Positions 55,269-64,000 of a DNA stretch of 64,000 bases are shown here, piece after piece. Positions within the stretch are counted from its first letter, which is position 1, and the number at the start of each line of letters is the position of its first letter. The notes beneath the pieces were generated by a model. The model did not search any database. It was not told the origin of the DNA and worked only from the letters and a program-made list of their open reading frames with translations. Where the stretch lies: NCBI RefSeq assembly GCF_027579695.1, contig NC_083590.1, positions 19,018,799 to 19,082,798 on the forward strand, written 5' to 3'. The stretch is from Neoarius graeffei. Its lineage: Eukaryota > Chordata > Actinopteri > Siluriformes > Ariidae. Position numbers and translations under genes: made by a program.

Positions 55269-56112
55269 AATGCATTCTGGGACTTTGAGTCCAGTGTTTC
55301 TCCAACCTGATCATTATCACTTCTGCTTGAGAAGGTAATTCTCAGTGCTTCGACCGAGGCCCATTTATGCCTTTGTGGGGTTTTTATTTCCTTTTCAAAT
55401 TACAATCAGAGTTAATAATGACAGTGTCATCAAATGCATCAATGGAATCCAAATTACTGGAATGTGAATTTGTGACAGGACTATAGATGAGTTAATTATC
55501 AAGTCTGTTATAATTTGTCTAATTATCTACTAAACATCAGCAGCTGTCCACTGGACTGTTTAAATAAAGTGAAAGAAAGCAGACTTTCGTTGTCTCGTAT
55601 TAATATTTGTATGGTTATTATTGTATTTAGTGAACATTGTTGGAAAAGGGTGCGTTTAAAACTCAATCACTACAACTCAAATATAAACAAATGTTAACTT
55701 TAATCTAATCTCGATTTTACCTGAAATGCTAAACTGTGCTACAAACCTCCATCTGAGTGAGTGCAAAGTTTCGGAATAAAAAGCCCGAATGATAATGACT
55801 GGAATAAATCAACATGGTGGTAAGAACAGTATTTGTTCTGGCATTTTTAAAATGAAACCTGTGCTGTGGTCATAATGAGGTCCTTGGAAATTCTGTTACT
55901 TTACAAAATGTTTGAGAACCCCTGGACTATAGTGTGTGTGTATAGGTTATCTACGAAACAACCATTTAAACAGCCATAAATCATTGATGTTTAAAATCAG
56001 CTGGTTCAGGACAGTCACAGTGTCTGCAGTGAACTGTTCAAATAACATGTTACTGAACATCTTAACAACAGAAACAAAGTCTGATGAAGCCTGAATGATT
56101 TCTCTCTTTACA
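55269..56112. other. Intergenic, nothing recognised
   Basis: No gene or known repeat found before the GACA array. Confidence 0.4.
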
Positions 56113-56119
56113 GGTACAA

Positions 56120-56167
<48 letters not shown>

Positions 56168-56506
56168 TCGGGGTGATACTGTTCCCTATTTCCAAGTAAG
56201 AAGTATAGACAGTCAGACAGACAGACAGACAGACAGACAGAGTCAGGGTGATACTGTTCCCTATTTCAAAGTAAGAAGAACAGACAGACAGACAGACAGA
56301 CAGACAGAGACTCAGGGTGATACTATTACCTATTTCAAAGTAAGAAGAACAGACAGTCATACAGAGCCAGGGTGATACTGTTCCCCATTTCAAAGTAAGA
56401 TGTACAGACAGACAGAGCCAGGGTGATACTGTTCCTTATTTCAAAGTATAGACAGAAAGACAGACAGAATAATGGTGATACTGTTCCCTATTTCAAAGTA
56501 AGAAGC

Positions 56507-56543
<37 letters not shown>

Positions 56544-56650
56544 GAGAGCCAGGGTGATATTGTTCCCTATTTCAAAGAATGGATGGATTCAGGGTAAGAC
56601 TGTTCCCTATTTCAAAGTAAGAAGGACAAACAGACAGACAGACAGAGTTT
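56113..56650. repeat. Composite (GACA)n minisatellite
   Basis: About eight units each join a variable (AGAC)n run to a conserved core, GGGTGATACTGTTCCCTATT followed by TCAAAGTAAGAAG. Run lengths vary from 2 to about 15 units. Open frames here are by-products. Confidence 0.9.
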
Positions 56651-57935
56651 GCTGGTTCTGTGACATGAAAACAAACACACACTTCTTTCAGATTCTGCAC
56701 TTTGCTCTGCTCCCATCTAGTGGAATAAAACTCTCAGCTCATTACACTGACAGCACACAGTAACGCAGGAGATTTTCTCCATCCGACTTTATTCCATGAC
56801 TCAGAATCACATTTTAACTAAAGTCTGTCAACCATGTTGGTATTTGAAGCACGAGTCAGAGAGTGACTGAAACGGAAGGGAACGGAAAACCAGAAGTCGT
56901 CTACAGGGCATTCAGTGTTATATTAAAGAATATGCAAGAAATGAACAGTAACAGGACATTTCCTCATTTTTGATAGAAACTTCAGACATGCAGCTCGTAG
57001 ACAGAAAATTCACCGATTCATTGGTGCTGGTCTGAGACATGAACTGTGTTCTGGCCATCCAGTGAAACACAGCCTTCATTTTGTGATTAAAATGGAGGTG
57101 GAGGTGAACAGTGAGCGCACGCTTCTTTAAAGACCTTGGATTTCAAAGTTCAGAACAACACTGGATAGTTAGCTTGCTAGGTAACTAAGTTAGCGATGTA
57201 ATGAACTACACTTTTCGCCAGAGCTGCACTCCTGTGTGGTTAGCGTGACTGAGTTAATACGGAGTTAACTGTGTGTGTGTAATATTTGCCTACTGCCAAT
57301 TTGGCATGGCTGGCTAATGTCATGTGATAACATATGGTGAGCTAGTTAGCTAAATACAGACGAAGGGAAATGAGTGGTTTTGTGATCATCATCATCATCA
57401 TCTTTTAACAAAGTCATTGCTGAATGTTTGAACTATGAGATCTCATGTTCTGTCCTCATACGACATATAATAAAAATATTACTGAAATCTGTTGAGCTTC
57501 TTTGTTTTCTCTCAATACGTTTAACCGTGAGGTGATGGCATGTTGTACTAACAGGAGAGTTATGTTATGGCTTTGCGCTGCACTTTACTTTGCTCGGTTT
57601 TGTCAGCGCTTCTTACCTGATTCCGAATAAGATCATGTGTCATTTATGGATGTTGATTAATCTGCCTGGAAAAAAAACAAACATTCTACGATCAGTGAGA
57701 TCGTATCTCTGCTGATGTGTGTAGTGCAGCAGGTGGTGGGATTCGGTACAAGTAGCACAGTATGTGCTATCGTTATGTTCACCACCATGAAGTTGAAACA
57801 TACTCACCAAACAAAATGTTTTAAGAAAGTTAATTCCGAGTCAATTACGTCAAAGCTACTTGTCCACCAAGCAACTACAAAACAATACAAAAAGCTAATA
57901 CCCAGGACATAAAATCTGCTTCAATAGAAATACAG
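56651..57935. other. Intergenic, nothing recognised
   Basis: A short (ATC)n run lies near 57390-57402. No exon is supported. Confidence 0.4.
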
Positions 57936-58704
57936 TTTATTTTTATTTCCGCTTCTTAAGTGGCACACCGATCCGAGAGATCTAACGTCTATTACCAGTA
58001 TAGCAGAAAATTAACATTGCAAGTATTCTCTTTTCAAAATATACTAGCATACACCACACACTTTAAAAAAATAAAAAATAAAACGAGCCACGTTTAGTGA
58101 AGGATGAGATGCTTCGGTTACATCACGACTAAAATCAGGGCGTTCCCAGATTTTCAAGTCTTTGTTCATGGAGAGTCCTGTTTAAAAGAAGTGCACTCGA
58201 AAGTGCTGTCCATGTAGTGCACTAAAAGTGTACAGAGGAATCTTTTCCAGGTAAAGAACACAGGGTCGATAGTCTTAGTGTGAGTATATTACAACAGCTA
58301 ATCACATTCATCCACTCGATAGTGGAAGCGTTAATATGGAACAGAGTCGAAAACATCAGGTGTCTACACATAATACAACAAAATAACATTTTTGGCAAAA
58401 AAAAATGTATATCTTACAATAATGTACCAGTATCTAGTGATATTAACATACAGATTTCTGTCTGTAGGACACAGCTTCTCAAAAAAGTACTGATACTCAC
58501 ATGAGTATTGAATAAAACACTTCAGGGTGTGCTGTTACTGGAAAATAATCAACAATGGGGTCATGTGATGAGTTACTATTATCACCCTGAAGTTGATCAT
58601 TTTCCTATGCCTGAAATATTTTATTCCTCAAAAATGACACAGAGTACTTTTTTATCCATTTCTAGTTATCTGGAATGTCCATGAAACAATAAAGTTCCTG
58701 TTAT

Positions 58705-58985
58705 CACTTAAGCAGCTGTAAACAGTTCCCTGACCTCACCAGGCTTTTTCACTTTCCTGAAGACAGAAAATGCAGCTCGTTACATTACCGAGACTTCGAT
58801 AAAACGTAACGTTACTGCTTTACAAAGAACCGAAACTGGAGACTCCTTCCATAATTAGTCGTTACTACAGAAACGAAAACATATTGGAAGAAGTGAATTT
58901 ATGTAAACTTGATTTACCTTGCAGCAGGAACTACTGTCTGAGCTGCTGTTATAGAAAATTAATCAGCACCTTCTGACCAATCAGC
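58705..58985 (+). repeat. Dispersed about 280-bp repeat, copy 2
   Basis: Matches 39542-39815 in order and orientation with scattered differences. Confidence 0.7.
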
Positions 58986-59089
58986 TTTGAGAATTCAACA
59001 GCACTCTGGTATAAACTATTTAATCGGTTCTAAAGGTCTACACGTTTTGGGGAAAGCTGGCTCTAATATCATTATTCATGCAACATGAC

Positions 59090-59148
59090 GTTTTTTTAGC
59101 CAAAGGAATCATTATGAACTTCATAATGATTCCTTTGGCTAAAAAAAC
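59090..59148. repeat. Perfect 29-bp inverted repeat with 1-nt spacer
   Basis: GTTTTTTTAGCCAAAGGAAT and 9 further bases (59090-59118) are exactly repeated in reverse complement at 59120-59148. It would form a strong hairpin if transcribed. Confidence 0.88.
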
Positions 59149-59390
59149 AACAACAAAAAAACGAGCTACGAGGCTAATGTAAATTGTATACATTTCATTC
59201 TTGGCCTCAGATATTTGCTCGGCTTTCTGATTGGTGGAAAAGCACATAGGAGTTTTACTTATTGAAATTTGTTCTGCGAGCGGAAAATGATTAGCCACAT
59301 AACTAAACCGATCGCGATACTTTCTGCTCAGAGAAATCATTTGAATGAATAAAGCTCCTATTTGCAGTGGAAATGTCACGTGACCGTGGA

Positions 59391-59519
59391 TCAGACCTCC
59401 GGTATCGAGTCAATAGGCTCGACCTGTGGTTCAGTGGGAGGAGTAGAAGCTTCCTCTACTGGCTGAGGATGAGGTTCCTGTGCAGCCACGGGTACCATCA
59501 CCTCCTCCAACACCTCCAC
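59391..59519 (-). CDS. Possible last coding exon, Glu/Pro/Val-rich C-terminus
   Basis: On the minus strand TTTTTTATGCAG precedes GTGGAGGTG at 59519. The frame then runs 42 codons, rich in Glu, Pro and Val (VEEASTPPTEPQVEPID), to TGA at 59391-59393. It begins in phase 0. Composition and acceptor favour a real terminal exon; upstream exons are not visible and may lie beyond the minisatellite or outside the window. I do not recognise the protein. Confidence 0.45.
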   Translation of the reverse strand: MEVLEEVMVPVAAQEPHPQPVEEASTPPTEPQVEPIDSIPEV

Positions 59520-59544
59520 CTGCATAAAAAATGATTAGGATTAA

Positions 59545-61700
59545 TGTAAATATGCAGAAAGCATAAAGACGAGTCTTAAACTAGTCCTACCATCTTAATC
59601 TTCATGCTAACATTATTTAAATGAATCCCAATGCACTAATCTTAATACTAACCTGCTAATTTTACCAATATGTCCTATTATTAGTTTTAGTGTGACAGTT
59701 GTAGTCCTAATATGCTAATCATTGGTCCTAGCATCGTCTTAATATGCATAAAATATTCATTATCATCACCACCTTGGTTGGAATGTACTAATCATGGTCC
59801 TAATACACTAATCTTCATGCTAACATTATCTGTAAAGTACTAAAATTAATCCAAATATGCTAATCTTAATCTAAACTGGCTAATTTCATTCATGTATGCT
59901 ATTATCAGTCCTAGAATGCTAATCGTAGTCTTAATATGCTAATCATTGGTCCTAGCATAGTCCAAATGTGCATAGAATATTATCATCATCTTGGTTGTAA
60001 TGTACTAATCATGGTGCTAATATGCTAATATTCATGCGAACATTATCTGTAAAATATTAAAATGAATCCTAATATACCAATCTTAATCTAAGATGGCTAA
60101 TTTCATTCATGTATGCTATTACCAGTCCTAGAATGCTAATCTTAGTCCTAATTTGCTAATCTTTGGTCCTCACATTGTCCAGATATGCACAGAATAGTCA
60201 TCATCATCATCTTGGTTGTAATGTACTAATCATGGTGCTAATATTCATGCTAACATTATCGGTAAAATAGCAACGTTAATCCAAATATGCTAATCTTAAT
60301 CTAAACTGTTTTATTTCATTCATGTATGCTATTATCAGTCCAATAATGCTAATCCTTGTCCTAATATGCTAATCAGTAGTCCTAGCATAGTCCTAATATG
60401 TATAGAATATCCATTATTATCATCATCTTAGTTATAATGTACTAATCATGGTCCTAAAATGCTTATATTCATGCTAACATGATCTGTAAAGTATTAATAT
60501 CAATGCTAATATGCTAGTCTTACTCTTAGCTGGCTAATTTCACTAATGTATGCTATTATCAGTCTTGGGCTGCTAATCTTAGTCATAACGTGCTAATAAA
60601 TGTTATTTTTGGCAATAATGTGGCAATTCTTGTCATAATCGACTAACTTTAAAACAAACATTGGTTAATATTATCTTTACGGTACTAACATTAGCTAACA
60701 TTACCCTGAAAGTGCTAATCTTGGTCCTAATTTGCTCATTTTTGTTCCTCGCACAGTCCTAATATGCACAAAATATTTATTAATATTATCATCTTGGTCG
60801 GAATGCACTAATCATGGTCCTAATACACTAATCTTCATGCTAACATTATCTGTAAAGTACTAAAATGAATCCTAAAATGCTAGTCTTAATCTTATCTGGC
60901 TAATTTCGTTCATGTATGCTATTATCATTCTTGGAATGCTAATCTTAGTCATAAAATGTTAATAAATATTTTTTGGCGGTAATGTGGTAATCCTGGTCAT
61001 AATGTACTAACTTTGGGACAAACATTGGTTAAAATTAGCTTTATGGAACTAATGTTAGCTAATGCTACCGTGAAAGTGCTAATCTTTATCCTAATTTGCT
61101 AATCATTGGCCCTAGCGTAGTCCTAATATGCATAGAATATTTATTAATCTTGTCATCTTGGTTCTAATGTACCAATCATAGCCCTATTATGCTAATATTC
61201 ATGCTAACATTATCTGTAAAGTACTAAAATTAATCCAAATATGCTAATCTTAATCTAAACTGGTTTGTTTCATTCATGTATGCTATTATCAGTCCTAGAA
61301 TGCTAATCTTTGTCCTAATGTGCTAATCTTTGGTCCTAGCATAGTCTTAATATGTACATAATACTCATTAATATTATCATCTTGGTCGGAATGTACCAAT
61401 TGTGATCCTAATATGCTAATATTTATGACAACATTAGGTATAAAGAAAGAAAATGAATCCTAATATGCTAGTCTTAATTTTAGCTGGCTAAATTCACTTA
61501 TGTATGCTATTATCAGCCCTAGAATCCTAGTCTTAGTCATAACATGCTAATAAATGTGTTTTTTGGCAATACTATGGTAATCCTTGTCATAATGTACTAA
61601 CTTTGGGACAAACATTGGTTAATATTAGCTTTATGGAACTAGCATTAGCGAATATTACCCTGAAAGTGCTAATCTTTGTCCTAATTTGTTAATCACTAAC
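59545..61700. repeat. Two-tier CTAAT-rich minisatellite
   Basis: The landmark AATCAT(G/A)G(T/C)CCTA recurs near 59794, 60011, 60231, 60447, 60810, 61177 and 61400 (spacings 217, 220, 216, 363, 367, 223). The long units carry an extra about 146-bp block (TTTTTGGC..TAATGTGG, then TTGGTTAA). At the small scale a TGCTAATCTTAGTCCTAA-like motif repeats throughout. No coding. Confidence 0.88.
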
Positions 61701-61989
61701 CAAATATGCTAATCTGCTTCTTTTTTGTGCCATTTAAAGATGCTTTATTGAGTATTAAATGTTATAGAGGCACAACAACTTTTTCAAAACAGATTTGTTT
61801 TCTTCTATTGAGGTATTTCACCCACGTGACCAAGTCACGTGATGCAGCCATTTTGGACGGCACGCTTACAGTAAGTCCTTCAGTGCAAGGCGGTATGAGA
61901 TGGTGGAGACCTTTGCACATTTTAACAAGAAAGTAAGCTGTGATTCGTGTTAAATTGGATCTGTCTTTTATCACAAACACTGTACCCAG

Positions 61990-62068
61990 CCTTGGTATGG
62001 AGCCAAGGTTGTCGACAGAAGTCAACAGTTTGATGAAGGATGACCCCAGCAGTTTGAAACGGTACAAG
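61990..62068 (+). other. Possible exon inside the TIR element
   Basis: 79 nt between CTGTACCCAG and GTAGGC read in phase 1 as a plausible peptide (MEPRLSTEVNSLMKDD…). It may be a leftover exon of the element's protein. Not recognised. Confidence 0.3.
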
Positions 62069-62806
62069 GTAGGCTATGTTCACAACACTGTCTTGTTACT
62101 CGGGGGATCCGAGATCCCCTGAAACAGACATGAGTTCCTTTGAAAACATGATTTGGGAAATGTTGGGGGGGTCTCTAAAATATTGGCAAAATGATGTTTA
62201 TTGACATAGCAATCGTGTGTAACGGGAAGCATTTGCATATCTGAAGTGTTGTGTTTACATGACAACGACTGCTGCTGCCAGGTTGGTTGTTGAGTAGCCT
62301 GACTGTTTTTTTTTTTTTTCTTGCGTGTGGTATCATTGTTGATGCGAGGTTGTTTTTTGAACATGCCAATGCGGACACGATTTCCCCTGATCAGTTATGA
62401 CTTCAGACATGATGCGTGTGTGGAGGTGTGGAGTCCGCGTGATATGTGCGTAAGAGAGGCTTCTCATGTGTTTGGAGATCCGCGCTCTTTTTTTTTCTCT
62501 TTCTTTTTACTTAATTTCCCTGTTTATTTCTGTGTCCCGTTTCTTTCTAGCCTCTGTTATTGCGTTTTATGTCTGATGTCTGCGACATGCAACCCTAGAC
62601 AAATTAACACTGCCTTGTTTCACTGCTCAGATGGGTTAACAAACACTGACCCATTTACTTTTTGCTATATATTTTATCAAAATTGCGTTAACTGATAAAC
62701 TAACCTGAAATGAAATGATCACTGCAAAGTCTGGAGTACTCTGTTGGCTCCCAATCCTGTCTTTTCACAGCTGTAATCCCTCTTGTCTGGGTCAGTAGGA
62801 AACCGG

Positions 62807-63477
62807 TAGTGACGTGTCGGTCGCGAACGATCCGGTTCAAAGAGCCGGCTCTTTGAAGTGAACGACGGGAGCCGGCTCTTCGGTGGGAGCCGAATTGGGG
62901 AGCCGAATTAGTTTTTTGTCCTTAGGTGCCTCAGAGAGAGACTTTCACAAAAAAAGTTGCTGTCCGATTGCGTCTTTGTGTTGTCTATTACCATTCAAAG
63001 GAAAAAAAGTAGCATGGTGTACGCCTACTTTTTTTGGTTGATGTCATTCACAGCTGCGAAAATACGAAAATTGGTGTAATGCTTAAAGCTGTGGAGCGCA
63101 GGGGAGAGGAGTCTGTGAGGCACCTGAGGAGGGGAAAATCAGCTGTGTATTTTATATTGGTAATATAACACAGTTTTCCATTATGTTTGTGAGAAAATAA
63201 TTTATTAATTGGTAAGTAAGTTTTATTTCTATAGCTAGAACATTGTTACACTGCTATACTTTACAAAGCTTTACAATGGCTACAAAAACTAAAAACTAAA
63301 ATGGAAAACATCCTATTGATAAAATATAAATAATGCAATTAACTAACTAGTTAATTGCAGCAATTAAATCAAAAATAAAATCTCAGGAGCCGTTTGGGAG
63401 CCAAAAGAGCCGGCTCCTTATAGTAAGAAGAGCCAAAAGAGCCGGCTCCCGAAAAAGAGCCGAAATTCCCATCACTA
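62807..63477. mobile_element. hAT non-autonomous element (hAT-C), AGCCGGCTC-rich
   Basis: The ends TAGTGACG and CATCACTA lie inside 8-bp duplications GAAACCGG and GAAACGGG (62799-62806 and 63478-63485, one mismatch). Both subterminal regions are packed with AGCCGGCTCTT and GGGAGCC motifs. No coding. Confidence 0.8.
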
Positions 63478-63727
63478 GAAACGGGTAAAAGGAGCGTCCT
63501 GCACGCTGTCCCTGTCTGTTGTGGCAGCCCACAGCACAACAAGCAAACACCATGGTTATTTATAGAGTGCTTACTGACAAATTAATCTATTCTAGGTGTC
63601 TGTAACACGTTTTTTTTCAAGCCGGTTCTCCCTCTCTGTCTGCAGCGTTAGTGTGTAGCTTGACGTTCAAAATGGCGGACACCGGGGCGTCACGTGACCC
63701 TGTGACATCAGGTGAAATACCTCAATA

Positions 63728-64000
63728 TTGAGGAAATTGTTTAAAATGCACAAAAGAACGTACACTTTTACCCTCTTCAAAAAAAAAAAATCCAGGTAAG
63801 AGCATGTCTCCTCATAAACTAACGTTGCATGGTGTGTATTTAAACAATAAACTTGACTGAGTGTTATATTTATGACGTATCATGTGAACACTTGGCAGTA
63901 AGCTGCTGAATTTTGTAGATGTTCCAGTTAAATGTTTTCCTCTGTGTAGTTTTTTAAGTGGCCAAACCACTGTAGTGATTTTTAAATATTTTAACCAATC
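63728..64000. other. Right edge, nothing recognised
   Basis: AT-rich, with an A run at about 63779-63790. Confidence 0.4.

Larger units (their letters stand above)
57936..59390 (-). other. Possible 3' UTR of the minus-strand exon at 59391
   Basis: Downstream of the stop at 59391 the first well-placed polyadenylation signals include AATAAA on the minus strand at 57936-57941. The interval includes the dispersed repeat at 58705-58985 and a perfect hairpin at 59090-59148. This is inference from position only. Confidence 0.3.
61808..63725 (+). mobile_element. TIR element flanked by TA, with nested hAT
   Basis: TTGAGGTATTTCACC (61808-61822) and its exact reverse complement (63711-63725) lie inside TA dinucleotides (61806-61807 and 63726-63727). 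Sequences just inside also mirror each other (CACGTGAC, GCCATTTT). About 1.25 kb remain without the hAT. The superfamily is not assigned. Confidence 0.65.

Noticed and set aside
55947-56393. 148-codon Ser/Leu/Cys-rich frame on the minus strand
   Set aside because: Produced by the GACA minisatellite.
59545-61700. CRISPR-like regular spacing
   Set aside because: The units are hundreds of bases long, degenerate and without unique spacers, in a vertebrate genome.

Overview
This window is vertebrate genomic DNA, most likely from a teleost fish. The signs are abundant Tc1-like transposons, tRNA-derived V-SINE-type retroposons, a Gmr1-type Ty3/gypsy element, a Tf1/sushi-type Ty3/gypsy element, several hAT insertions and spliced host exons with GT-AG borders. 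I cannot name the species. There is nothing prokaryotic: no operons, no ribosome binding sites, no CRISPR.

Layout. (1) 1-11833 is a tandem array of alternating ~1.08 kb and ~1.65-1.7 kb monomers, a ~2.73 kb higher-order dimer, with recombinant junctions at its right end and an old diverged monomer just beyond (11834-12260). (2) 12261-19547 holds weak evidence for a small spliced gene whose last exon was hit by a Tc1 element (14509-19525). That Tc1 was itself split by an internally deleted sushi-type LTR element (14893-18285), which keeps self-priming and -1 frameshift signals. (3) 20074-28516 is a four-deep nest: Tc1 > 3' end of an L1-like LINE > second Tc1 > Gmr1-like LTR element (21857-26798), whose pol has integrase upstream of reverse transcriptase. 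(4) 31025-36680 is the one convincing host gene: seven exons with consistent phases encode a 427-residue type I membrane protein with signal peptide, SEA domain, Thr/Pro/Ser mucin stalk, transmembrane segment and cytoplasmic tail. (5) 36681-45061 holds a near-perfect foldback, SINEs, a Tc1 fragment, a MITE and a possible terminal exon with 3' UTR (42066-42480). (6) 45062-50827 is a second nest: an unnamed repeat carries a hAT, which carries a Tc1, which carries another hAT and a small repeat; a LINE fragment sits in the same host repeat. A paralogous copy at 13096-13862 preserves the unoccupied hAT site. (7) 50828-57935 has a V-SINE, two more Tc1-type elements and a GACA minisatellite. (8) 57936-61700 has a possible last exon on the minus strand (59391-59519) next to a two-tier CTAAT minisatellite. 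(9) 61808-63725 is a TIR element flanked by TA with a nested hAT.

Most of the window is mobile DNA laid down in layers, and target-site duplications let the order be read. Host coding sequence is about 1.3 kb for the mucin-like gene plus a few uncertain exons. The LTR elements look recent because their LTR pairs are nearly identical; most transposases are decayed.
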